Positions 40,259-47,966 of a stretch of DNA of 64,000 nucleotides are shown in pieces. The stretch's first letter is position 1. Each line of letters starts with the position of its first letter. Position numbers and translations under genes: made by a program. This DNA is from Acidimicrobiia bacterium. GTDB taxonomy: Bacteria; Actinomycetota; Acidimicrobiia; Spongiisociales; ZC4RG35. The notes beneath the pieces are model-generated. The model searched no databases and was not told where the DNA came from. It was given only the letters and a program-made list of their open reading frames with translations. The stretch lies in contig PKRG01000002.1 in the NCBI GenBank assembly GCA_017577575.1, forward strand, positions 131,355-195,354, in the 5' to 3' direction.

Positions 40259-41571
40259 CGGCCGCATACGACGTCGTCGTCGTCGGGTCGGGGTCGGCCG
40301 GCTCGACGGCGGCGATCGCCGCCGCCCGCCACGGCGCATCGGTGCTGCTGGTGGAGAAGCTGCCTTTCCTGGGCGGCACGTCCACCGCCGTCCTCGACAC
40401 GTTCTACGGCTTCTACACCCCGGGCTCGGAGGCGAAGAAGGTGGTGGGCGGCATCGCTGACGAGGTGGTCGCCGGCCTCCGCCGTCTCGGCGAGGTGGTG
40501 GAACGCCCCAACACGTACGGGGCCGGCACCGGCGTCACCTACCTGGCCGAGCACCTCAAGGTGGTGTGGGAGGACCTCGTCACCGGATCGGGGGCGAAGG
40601 TCCTCCTCCACGCCTTCGTCCAGGACGTCGAGGTTTCCGGCGGGCGGGTCACCGGGCTGGTGGTGGCCACCAAGGCGGGGCTGCGCCGCATCGAGGCGAA
40701 GGTGGTGGTCGATGCGTCCGGCGACGCCGACGTGTGCCATTTCGCCGGCTTCGGCTACGAGCTCGCCGGGGAGCTGGCTCCGGCCCAGACACTGACCACG
40801 ACGTTCCGGATGACCAACGTCGACGTGGCCCGCCGCCGCCAGATCGCGAAAGACGAGCTGCACGCCTTGATGCGGGAGGCGGCCGAGTCGGGCGAATACG
40901 ACCTGCCGCGTCGGGAAGGCTCCGACCACATCACCCCGATCGGCGACATGACCGCCACGGTGATGACCCGGGTCGAGCACGTCACCCGGACCGACGACGG
41001 CCGCATCGTCAATGCCACCGACCCCGAGGTGCTGACCCGGGCGGAGATGGAGGGGCGCCGTCAGGTTCTCGAGTACGTGCGGTTCCTCAAGGACAAGGTC
41101 CCCGGCTACGAGCAGGCGGAGCTGGTGGCGATGAGCACCGGGATCGGGCTGCGAGAGACGCGGCGGGTGTACGGCGACCACCGGGTCACGCGGGAGGAGG
41201 TGCTTTCGGCCACCCAGTTCGACGACCAGATCGGCCTGTGCGGGGCCCCGATCGAGGACCACCACGGTTCGACCGCAGGCGACGGCACCGGCACCACCTG
41301 GGTGTACCTGCCCGACGGCCAGGCGGTGGGCATCCCGCTGCGGTCGCTCGTGGTGCGAGACTCGGTCAACACGCTGGTGGCGGGGAGGTGCTTCTCGGCC
41401 ACCCACGACGCCCACGCCTCGATCCGCTCGATGGCCCAGTGCATGGCGATGGGCCACGCCGCCGGGGTGGCTGCCGCCCTCGCCGTCGAGAAGGGCGGCG
41501 AGGTGCGCGACGTAGCGCCCGGCCTCGTGCAGGACCGGCTGCGCGCCGACGGGGCCATCCTCGAGCTGTGA
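40255..41571 (+). CDS. FAD-dependent oxidoreductase (FAD_oxidored type)
   Basis: A 438-residue flavoprotein. YDVVVVGSGSAGSTAAIAAARHGASVLLVEK is the N-terminal dinucleotide motif region, followed by LGGTSTAVLDTFYGFYTPG, the segment characteristic of the FAD_oxidored (PF12831) group. VVVDASGDADVCHFAG and AGRCFSATHDAHASIRSMAQCMAMGHAAGVAAALA complete the FAD site. The substrate may be a sugar or cyclitol derivative, as judged by its neighbours. The start is GTG, overlapping the isomerase stop; its own stop overlaps the GTG of the hydrolase gene, so four genes run as one unit. Confidence 0.87.
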   Translation: MTAAYDVVVVGSGSAGSTAAIAAARHGASVLLVEKLPFLGGTSTAVLDTFYGFYTPGSEAKKVVGGIADEVVAGLRRLGEVVERPNTYGAGTGVTYLAEHLKVVWEDLVTGSGAKVLLHAFVQDVEVSGGRVTGLVVATKAGLRRIEAKVVVDASGDADVCHFAGFGYELAGELAPAQTLTTTFRMTNVDVARRRQIAKDELHALMREAAESGEYDLPRREGSDHITPIGDMTATVMTRVEHVTRTDDGRIVNATDPEVLTRAEMEGRRQVLEYVRFLKDKVPGYEQAELVAMSTGIGLRETRRVYGDHRVTREEVLSATQFDDQIGLCGAPIEDHHGSTAGDGTGTTWVYLPDGQAVGIPLRSLVVRDSVNTLVAGRCFSATHDAHASIRSMAQCMAMGHAAGVAAALAVEKGGEVRDVAPGLVQDRLRADGAILEL

Positions 41572-42497
41572 GCACGGTCCGCACCGTCCTCGGCGACATC
41601 GACCCGGGCGACCTGGGCGCCACCTACCTGCACGAGCACCTGATCATCGACCATCCGCTGGTCGAGGACCGATTCCCCCACATCTTCTTGCCATCGGCGG
41701 AGGACGCGACGAGAGAGGTGCGGCGCTGCCGCGAGGCGGGGGTGGGGGCGATGGTCGATGCCATGCCGTGTGCGTCGGGCCGCAACGTGTCGAAGCTGGC
41801 CGAGGTCAGCCGCGCCACCGGCGTGCACGTGATCGCCTCCACGGGGCTGCACACGGCCAAGTACTACGCCGCCGCCCCGTGGGCTTTCTCCCTCTCCCCT
41901 GTGGCGCTGGCGGACCTGTTCACCGCCGACATCGAGGTGGGCATCGACCGCTTCGACTACACCGGGCCGGTGGTGGACCGGACACCGCATCGAGCGGGGA
42001 TCGTCAAGGTGGCCACGATCGGCGACTCACCCAGCGACGCCGAGCGCCGCCTGTTCGAAGCGGCCGCCATCACCCACCAACGCACCGGCGCTCCGGTCCT
42101 CACCCACTGCGAGGAGGGCCGCGGCGCAGTGGCCCAGGTGGAGTTGCTGGCGGCCTCGGGCGTGGACCCCTCGAGGGTGGTGATCTCCCACACCGACAAG
42201 GTGCGGGACCTGGCCTACCACCGTGACCTGCTCGCCACCGGCGTCAACGTCGAGTACGACCAGGTGCTGCGCCAGACCGAAGACACCTGGACGCTGGACC
42301 TGATCGAGACCATGGCCTCCGAGGGCCGCCTCTCCCAGATCATGGCCGGCACCGACGGCGCCCGCCGCACGTTGTGGACCGAGCTGGGCGGCGGCCCGGG
42401 GCTGGCCTACCTGATCGAGGCCCTGCAGAGCCGCCTGGGCCCGGAGGTGTGCCGGGCGGTGCTGGTCGACAACCCCGCCCGGCTCCTGGCTTTCTAG
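41568..42497 (+). CDS. Phosphotriesterase-family metal-dependent hydrolase (lactonase-like)
   Basis: A 309-residue amidohydrolase-superfamily barrel of the phosphotriesterase-like lactonase group. The complete binuclear metal set is visible: HEH in TYLHEHLII, the bridging lysine in GIVKVATIGD, single histidines in VLTHCEEG and VVISHTDK, and the aspartate in MAGTDGARR. Members hydrolyse sugar lactones or phosphotriesters; within this operon a sugar-lactone hydrolase downstream of the dehydrogenases is the likeliest role. It starts with GTG (GTGA overlap) and converges with the second Gfo/Idh gene one base after its stop. Confidence 0.9.
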   Translation: MSTVRTVLGDIDPGDLGATYLHEHLIIDHPLVEDRFPHIFLPSAEDATREVRRCREAGVGAMVDAMPCASGRNVSKLAEVSRATGVHVIASTGLHTAKYYAAAPWAFSLSPVALADLFTADIEVGIDRFDYTGPVVDRTPHRAGIVKVATIGDSPSDAERRLFEAAAITHQRTGAPVLTHCEEGRGAVAQVELLAASGVDPSRVVISHTDKVRDLAYHRDLLATGVNVEYDQVLRQTEDTWTLDLIETMASEGRLSQIMAGTDGARRTLWTELGGGPGLAYLIEALQSRLGPEVCRAVLVDNPARLLAF

Positions 42498-42498
42498 C

Positions 42499-43695
42499 TC
42501 AGGCGTTGACGACCCGATCGACGAACTCGCCGGTGTCCTTGTCCTTGAGGATCAGCTTGCGACGGCCGTCGGGCAGCACTTCCGCCTTGATGACGGTGTG
42601 ACCCTCGTAGGTCTCGGGCTCGACGCTGATCCGCGGCGTCGTCCCGTGGCGCCACTCCATCTCCACCGGCACCCAGGTGCGCTCCCGGGCAGAGCGGTAG
42701 CAGGCGTCCATGACGGCGTTGACGACGTAACCGTCGTAGAAGGTCTCTGTCGGCTGGCGGCCTTCCTCCATCGCTGAGAACATGTCGGCGAACATGTCGA
42801 CGTAGCCCAGCTCCGACACCTCGTCGCCGACCGGGAACAGCCACCCGGCGTCGGTCTCGGCCTTCTCGGCGACGTACCCGCCGGAGCCGCCGGCGGTGAA
42901 CATCTCGAACCCGGTGCGGAGGAAGTGGTTCAGCCAGATGGTTCCGTGGGTGCCGGCCACCTCGTCACGGAGGTCCATGCCGCCGCGGAACGTCCACGAC
43001 ACCTCGAACTGGCCGATGGCGCCCGATTCGAAACGGATGAGGGCGATGGCGTTGTCCTCGTCGTCGATGGGATGGACGAAGGTGTCGGTGACACACATCA
43101 CTTCGACGGGGCGGTTTTCCTTGCCCACGAAGTGACGGATGATCTCGATGCAGTGGCAGCCCAGGTCTACGATGGCGCCGCCACCGGTGAGCCGGCCGTC
43201 CCAGAACCACGCCGAGTGCGGGCCGGGGTGGGTCTCCCGGGATCGCACCCAGGTGACCTCGCCGATCGCCCCTTCCCTGACCGAAGCCACCGCCTTCTTG
43301 GTCTTGGGTGTGTAGACGAGGTCCTCCAGGTAGCCGGCGAACACGCCCGCCGACTCCACCTTGTCGAGTATGCGCTTGGCCTCCTCGGCGTTGCGGGCGA
43401 GAGGCTTGGTGCAGAGCACCGCCTTGCCGGCGTCGGCGGCGAGGCTGATCGCCTCCTCGTGGAGGTGGTTGGGGAGCCCGACGACGACCACGTCGGTGTC
43501 GGGGTGGCCGATGGCGTCCTCGAGCGACGTGGTGTATTCGGGGATGCCCCACCGTTGGGAGAAGGCCTCTCCCCGGTCGGTCGAGCGTGAGTAGACGACC
43601 CGGACCCGGTCCCGGCTGCGGCCTCCGTGGAGGGTGGCGGTGTAGAAGTCGCCGATGAGACCGGTGCCCAGCATCGTCACGTTGTGGCTCTGCAT
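42499..43695 (-). CDS. Gfo/Idh/MocA-family dehydrogenase with TKP variant
   Basis: A 398-residue oxidoreductase related to, but distinct from, the one at 38.2 kb. The cofactor motif is VTMLGTGLIGDFY. The family E-K-P motif reads T-K-P (LCTKPLAR), keeping the catalytic lysine but replacing the glutamate. VDLGCHCIEIIRHFVG carries the expected D-x-x-x-H arrangement. The C-terminal ~50 residues after ERTWVPVEMEWR form an extra tail. AGGAGAGG precedes the ATG at 43695, and a perfect GntR-type palindrome overlaps the transcription start region. It probably works in the same sugar pathway. Confidence 0.88.
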   Translation of the reverse strand: MQSHNVTMLGTGLIGDFYTATLHGGRSRDRVRVVYSRSTDRGEAFSQRWGIPEYTTSLEDAIGHPDTDVVVVGLPNHLHEEAISLAADAGKAVLCTKPLARNAEEAKRILDKVESAGVFAGYLEDLVYTPKTKKAVASVREGAIGEVTWVRSRETHPGPHSAWFWDGRLTGGGAIVDLGCHCIEIIRHFVGKENRPVEVMCVTDTFVHPIDDEDNAIALIRFESGAIGQFEVSWTFRGGMDLRDEVAGTHGTIWLNHFLRTGFEMFTAGGSGGYVAEKAETDAGWLFPVGDEVSELGYVDMFADMFSAMEEGRQPTETFYDGYVVNAVMDACYRSARERTWVPVEMEWRHGTTPRISVEPETYEGHTVIKAEVLPDGRRKLILKDKDTGEFVDRVVNA

Positions 43696-43718
43696 ACCTC
43701 TCCTCGCGATCCTTGGAA

Positions 43719-43730
43719 TTGTCTAGACAA
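43719..43730. promoter_or_regulatory. GntR-type operator between the Gfo/Idh and GMC genes
   Basis: TTGTCTAGACAA is a perfect 12-base palindrome. On the minus strand it starts right after a TATGTT -10-like box (43729-43734), about 24 bases before the dehydrogenase ATG. The GMC oxidoreductase begins 106 bases away on the other side, with its own TAAGTT box (43791-43796) and an AGGAGG site. Confidence 0.7.
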
Positions 43731-43835
43731 CATAGCCATCCAGATCGCGACTCGTCGGTGATCCTGCGTGCGCGGCGGCCCCGCGTCGTGTAAGTTCCGG
43801 AAATCGTTTACCGGCAGGCAGTTAGGAGGAGAAGG

Positions 43836-45323
43836 GTGACGTCTGGATACGACGTGGTGGTCGTGGGTGGCGGGCCGGCAGGGGCCGTCATCGCCAACCG
43901 GCTCAGCGCCGACGACAGCCGATCGGTGCTCCTGCTGGAGGCGGGGCCGGACTACGGCGACGACCCGGCGAACTGGCCGCCGGAACTGACGTTCCCCCAG
44001 CAGCAGGCGCTCGAGTCCCATTCCTGGAACCTGCACGACGCCGACACCGGCCTGTTCCTCCCCCGTGCCCGGGTGATGGGCGGCTCGTCGTCGGTCAACG
44101 CCTGCTATTGGATCCGCGGCTCGGCGCTCGACTACGACGAGTGGGAGCGGCTCGGGAACCCGGGGTGGGGCTTCGACGGCCTCCTCCCCTACTTCCGCAA
44201 GGCCGAGTCCGACCCGATGGGCGGGCCGCTCCACGGCACCGACGGGCCGGTGAAGGTCTGGCGCACCAAGCGGTGGTCGGCAGGCGACCTCGCCTACATC
44301 GACGCCGCGGTGTCGCTCGGGCTCGCCTACGTCGAGGACATCAACGGCGACCGGACCCAGACCCCGTCGGTCGGCCCGGTCCCGAAGAACATCGTCGAGG
44401 GCAACCGCCAGAACGCCGCATTCAGCTATCTCAACCCTGCCCGTAGCCGCCCCAACCTGACGATCCGGGACCGGACGCTGGTCGACCGGGTCCTCTTCGA
44501 CGGTGATCGGGCGACCGGGGTGGTCACCGCCGCCGGCGAAGAGATCGCCGCCGACCTCGTGGTGCTCGCCGCCGGGGCGTATTTCACGCCCGGGATCCTC
44601 AACCGCTCGGGCTATGGCGCCGCGGAAGCGCTGGCCGCCCTCGGGATCGAAGTCCGCCAGGACCTGCCCGGGGTCGGCGAGAACCTCCTCGACCATCCCT
44701 TCTGCATCGGCGTGGCGGAGGGCGTGATCGCACCCGAGGCCGTCTACCCGATGAAGCTCCAGGGTCAGGCGATGGTGCGCAGCGCCTCGGACGGCTCCCC
44801 CGACATCGACTGCCACATCTACAACGCCCAGTACTTCGACGACGACCTGGGCCGGTGGATGATGGGCCTGGCGGTGTCGATGGTCGACGCTCGCTCCACC
44901 GGTCGCGTCTCGCTCACCTCGACCGACCCCGAGGCGCCACCCCGGATCGAGCATCGCCACTTCTCGGAGCCGGGCGACATGGAGCGTATGTGCGACGGGA
45001 TCGAAAAGGCGCTCGAGATCTTCCGGACCCCCGAGTTGGGGGCAGTCGTGGAGCCGGTCGAGGATCGGACCTGGCAGTGGAGCGACCGCGACGAGCTGCG
45101 CACCCTGGTGCGCCAGAGCTCGGACACGACCAACCACTGCTCGGGGACGGCGAAGATGGGACCGGAGAGCGACCCGCTGTCCGTCACCGACCCGACGGGC
45201 AAGGTCTACGGCTCGGAGAACCTCTACGTGGCCGACAGCTCGCTGTTCCCGACCTGCCCGCGGGGCAACATCCATTTCGCGGTGGTGGCTGTCGCCGAAA
45301 AGATCGCCGACGGGCTCTCGTGA
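43836..45323 (+). CDS. GMC-family FAD oxidoreductase (choline dehydrogenase/pyranose oxidase-like)
   Basis: A 495-residue glucose-methanol-choline oxidoreductase. VVVVGGGPAGAVIANRLS binds FAD; LPRARVMGGSSSVNACYWIRG is the GMC signature; GVGENLLDHPF is the second. Active-site histidine and asparagine positions fall in NHCSGTAKMG and CPRGNIHFA, the latter with N-I-H. It oxidises an alcohol or sugar hydroxyl, either passing electrons to a carrier or to oxygen. GTG start with AGGAGG at about eight bases. A very long terminator hairpin follows the stop immediately. The operator at 43719 suggests shared control with the sugar genes. Confidence 0.9.
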   Translation: MTSGYDVVVVGGGPAGAVIANRLSADDSRSVLLLEAGPDYGDDPANWPPELTFPQQQALESHSWNLHDADTGLFLPRARVMGGSSSVNACYWIRGSALDYDEWERLGNPGWGFDGLLPYFRKAESDPMGGPLHGTDGPVKVWRTKRWSAGDLAYIDAAVSLGLAYVEDINGDRTQTPSVGPVPKNIVEGNRQNAAFSYLNPARSRPNLTIRDRTLVDRVLFDGDRATGVVTAAGEEIAADLVVLAAGAYFTPGILNRSGYGAAEALAALGIEVRQDLPGVGENLLDHPFCIGVAEGVIAPEAVYPMKLQGQAMVRSASDGSPDIDCHIYNAQYFDDDLGRWMMGLAVSMVDARSTGRVSLTSTDPEAPPRIEHRHFSEPGDMERMCDGIEKALEIFRTPELGAVVEPVEDRTWQWSDRDELRTLVRQSSDTTNHCSGTAKMGPESDPLSVTDPTGKVYGSENLYVADSSLFPTCPRGNIHFAVVAVAEKIADGLS

Positions 45324-45383
45324 TCGTTTTGTGGTCCGGTTCCAGCGCTTCTCGCGCTGGAACCGGACCACAAAACAGGATCA
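45321..45383. terminator. Bidirectional terminator hairpin between GMC and IclR genes
   Basis: Perfect 22-base arms (45327-45348 and 45354-45375) with a TTCTC loop begin with TTTTGTGG and end with CCACAAAA, so each strand has a stem followed by T residues. TGATC/GATCA ends extend the symmetry. It separates two convergent genes. A related palindrome lies at 59091-59141. Confidence 0.85.
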
Positions 45384-46160
45384 GCGCCGCGGCAGCATGC
45401 CCACCCGTCGACTGATCTCTCGGGCGGCTTCCAAGAGATGCGGCCGGAGCTCCTTCCGCATTCGCTCGACGGTCACTCTCGAGGCGTGACACGACACGTT
45501 CATCGCCGCGATCACCTTCCCTTCCTCGTTGGTGATCGGGGCGGCGATGGAGCGGACACCCTCTTCGAGCTCTTGGTCGACCAGGGCGTAGCCGTCGGCG
45601 CGGACCTTCTCGATGATCGCCCGGAATTGTTCGGGGTCGGTGACGGTCCGCTCCGTCAGCCGCTCGAACTTCGTGCGGGCGATGTAGGCGTCGAGCTCCT
45701 CGTCTGGTAGCCCGGCGAGCAGTACCCGCCCCATCGACGTCGGGTAGGCAGGAAGCCGCGACCCGATAGCCAGTGAGATCGTCATGATGCGCGAGGTGGG
45801 GACCCGAGCGACGTAGACGATGTCGTCGTCGTCGAGGACGGCCATCGACGAGGACTCTTTCACCGCCTCGACCAATTTCTCCATCGGCTGCTGGGCGAGC
45901 TCCACCACCTCGAACGACGACAGGTACGAGTAGCCGATGTCCAGGACCTTGGGCGTGAGGGAGAACGTCCGATTGTTCTGGTGGACGTAGCCGAGATCCA
46001 CCAGTGTGAGGAGCACCCGTCGGGCGGTGGCCCGGGTGAGGCCGGTGTTCTGGGCGACCTCGCTGAGGGTCTGGCTCTTGCGCTCCTTCGAGAACGATGT
46101 GAGGACCGCCAGCCCTCGCTCCAGGGACTGGATGAACTCGTTGCTCCTCGGCTCGGTCAT
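45381..46160 (-). CDS. IclR-family regulator, PcaR/PcaU-like
   Basis: A 259-residue regulator of the IclR family, closest by eye to the protocatechuate regulators. FIQSLERGLAVLTSF starts the winged helix, LSEVAQNTGLTRATARRVLLTLVDLGYV is the recognition part, and the effector domain has YPTSMGRVLLAGLPDEEL and the conserved end AAPITNEEGKVIAAMNVSCHASR. Such regulators often activate pca genes in the presence of protocatechuate or beta-ketoadipate. Its promoter contains the perfect palindrome TGTTCGC-CTT-GCGAACA, and a matching half-site precedes pobA. It is transcribed in the same direction as pcaIJ, 43 bases after them. Confidence 0.9.
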   Translation of the reverse strand: MTEPRSNEFIQSLERGLAVLTSFSKERKSQTLSEVAQNTGLTRATARRVLLTLVDLGYVHQNNRTFSLTPKVLDIGYSYLSSFEVVELAQQPMEKLVEAVKESSSMAVLDDDDIVYVARVPTSRIMTISLAIGSRLPAYPTSMGRVLLAGLPDEELDAYIARTKFERLTERTVTDPEQFRAIIEKVRADGYALVDQELEEGVRSIAAPITNEEGKVIAAMNVSCHASRVTVERMRKELRPHLLEAAREISRRVGMLPRR

Positions 46161-46181
46161 CCCCGAACTCTACGGCGGTGC

Positions 46182-46198
46182 TGTTCGCCTTGCGAACA
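46182..46198. promoter_or_regulatory. IclR operator upstream of the regulator gene
   Basis: TGTTCGCCTTGCGAACA has perfect seven-base arms and a three-base centre, located 22 bases before the IclR ATG, just after the pcaJ stop side. The right arm GCGAACA recurs at 47950-47956 before pobA. Confidence 0.7.
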
Positions 46199-46203
46199 AC
46201 GGT

Positions 46204-46974
46204 TCAGGCGCTGTGCGCCGCCTCGGTTCGTGCCTTCAGGTCTCGGAGGACTGCGAGCTCCTCGGAGGTGGGGGGCTCGGTCACCCCCAGATCGTCGGCG
46301 ACCTCCAGCTCCCATCCCGTCTCGGCTCTGGCTTGTTCGACGTCGACTCCCGGATGGATGGCGACGAGCCGCAGCATGTGCGTCTGCGGATCCGGCTGGA
46401 GGACGCCGAGATCGGTGATGACGACCGTGGGCCCGGCGCCGCGATGGCCGCCACGGCCCTCTCCCCTGCGACCGAAGCCGACCGACGTGACGAAGTCGAC
46501 CTCGGGGACGAATGCCCTGCGGCGGTGACGCAACATCACGATCACCTCCCGGGCCGAGGAGGCTATCTCCGGCGCCCCGCCGGCCCCCGGCAGCCTGACG
46601 TCGGGCTGGTCGTACCTTCCGATGACGGTCGTGTTGAGGTTGCCGAAGCGGTCGATCTGGGCGGCCGACAGGAACCCGACGTCGATCCGTCCGGCCTGGA
46701 GCCAGTAGGAGAACACCTCCGGGACGCTCACGACCATGTCGGCCGTTTCGGCCAGCTCGCCGTCGCCGATCGAGAGAGGCAGCACGTCGGGCGTGGTGCC
46801 GATGGTGCCCGACTCGTAGATGAGGACGACGTTGGGGGCGTGGGTGAGGCGGGCGAGGTTGGCGGCCTCGCTGGGCAAGCCGATGCCGACGAAACACACC
46901 TGGCCGTCCCGCAGGTGACGAGCTGCGGTCACCGTCATCATCTCGTCTGCGGTGTAGCTCACGCCCTCAACCAC
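46204..46974 (-). CDS. pcaJ: 3-oxoadipate CoA-transferase subunit B
   Basis: The beta subunit of the family I CoA-transferase that activates 3-oxoadipate with succinyl-CoA. The 256 residues carry the catalytic glutamate in IYESGTIGT; FVGIGLPSEAANLA and FLSAAQIDRFGNLNTTVIG are other family blocks. It resembles the glutaconate-CoA-transferase (GctB) type used in actinobacterial pca clusters. The GTG at 46974 overlaps the end of the A subunit gene by eight bases. The function is assigned by context as well as sequence; other 3-oxoacid substrates are possible if taken alone. Confidence 0.85.
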   Translation of the reverse strand: MVEGVSYTADEMMTVTAARHLRDGQVCFVGIGLPSEAANLARLTHAPNVVLIYESGTIGTTPDVLPLSIGDGELAETADMVVSVPEVFSYWLQAGRIDVGFLSAAQIDRFGNLNTTVIGRYDQPDVRLPGAGGAPEIASSAREVIVMLRHRRRAFVPEVDFVTSVGFGRRGEGRGGHRGAGPTVVITDLGVLQPDPQTHMLRLVAIHPGVDVEQARAETGWELEVADDLGVTEPPTSEELAVLRDLKARTEAAHSA

Positions 46975-47839
46975 CGAGCACCTCCTCGAGGGCGGCAGAG
47001 TCTTGGACCATGCGCAGGTACCCGCCGAAGTCCTCCTGGTCGAGGATGTAGGCCTCCACCCACCTCCGGAAGAGGTCCGGGTCGCGGGAGATGCGGTCCC
47101 ACTCGGTGTAGAAGCGGTTGTCGCGTTTGCTGTAACCGAGCGAGTACGACGGATGGGACCCTCCCGGCACCGGAGCGATGGCGGTGACCGTCCAGTGGGG
47201 AAGCATCACGTGGTTGGGGCCGTTTCGATCGAGTTCGTCGACGATCTCCTCCACGGTGACGATCACGGTGGTCGCCGCCAGCGCCGCCTCCCGTTGCACG
47301 CCGGTGATGCCCCACAGGCCGACATTGCCCGAGCGGTCGGCTTGCTGGGCGTGGATGATCGTCACGTCGGGGTTCAGGGCCGGGACCGCAGCCACTTCCT
47401 CACCCGTGAACGGGCATTCGATCTGGGCAACAGTCGTGTGCTGCACCAGGTCGGATCCTTTGTATCCCCGCAGGATCCCGAAGGGGAGACCCGACGCCCC
47501 CGCCGCGTAGCGGGTGGCCATGCCGGCGTGGCTGTGCTCCTCTAGCTCCAGAGGGCGGGGATATCCGTTCTCCACCGCGTCCCGGAACCGATGCAATGAT
47601 CCGACGCCGGGATTCCCACCCCACGAGAACACGAGCTTTCGGGCGCACCCCATCCCGATGAGCTGGTCGTAGATGACGTCGGGCGTCATCCGGATCAGGG
47701 TGAGGTCCTTCTTTTCCTGGCGGATCACCTCGTGGCCGGCAGCGAAGGGGATGAGATGGGTGAACCCCTCCATCGCCACCGAGACGCCGTCAGGGACGAG
47801 GTCTGCCACCGCCTCACGGAGGGTGGTGAACTCAGCCAC
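46967..47839 (-). CDS. pcaI: 3-oxoadipate CoA-transferase subunit A
   Basis: The alpha subunit partnered with the gene just downstream. It has 290 residues with VAMEGFTHLIPFAAGHEVIRQ at the N-terminus, LVFSWGGNPGVGSLHRFRDAV, the IIHAQQADRSGNVGLWG block, and GGSHPSYSLGYSKRDN near the end, as in GctA-like subunits. The GTG at 47839 has GGGGAA about eight bases before it. It is transcribed away from pobA across 127 bases that hold the IclR half-site. With pcaJ it links protocatechuate degradation to central CoA metabolism. Confidence 0.85.
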   Translation of the reverse strand: MAEFTTLREAVADLVPDGVSVAMEGFTHLIPFAAGHEVIRQEKKDLTLIRMTPDVIYDQLIGMGCARKLVFSWGGNPGVGSLHRFRDAVENGYPRPLELEEHSHAGMATRYAAGASGLPFGILRGYKGSDLVQHTTVAQIECPFTGEEVAAVPALNPDVTIIHAQQADRSGNVGLWGITGVQREAALAATTVIVTVEEIVDELDRNGPNHVMLPHWTVTAIAPVPGGSHPSYSLGYSKRDNRFYTEWDRISRDPDLFRRWVEAYILDQEDFGGYLRMVQDSAALEEVLGG

Positions 47840-47925
47840 GGCGCCGTTCCCCGTCTGCGCCGGCGAGGACCCCTGGTGTGGTTCGGTTCATTCCCCTCCG
47901 CGCTCCTCCAACTCGACCGGCGTTC

Positions 47926-47966
47926 TACATGCGCACGAGCGTACGGTGTGCGAACATAATAGCCCG
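47926..47966 (+). promoter_or_regulatory. pobA promoter with IclR half-sites and leaderless start
   Basis: CATAAT (47955-47960) is a good -10 box ending six bases before the pobA ATG at 47967, so the mRNA probably begins at or next to the start codon. GCGAACA (47950-47956), half of the IclR operator, overlaps the upstream edge of this box; GCGCAC (47931-47936) may form the other arm. No clear -35 is seen, which fits activator-dependent transcription. Confidence 0.6.
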
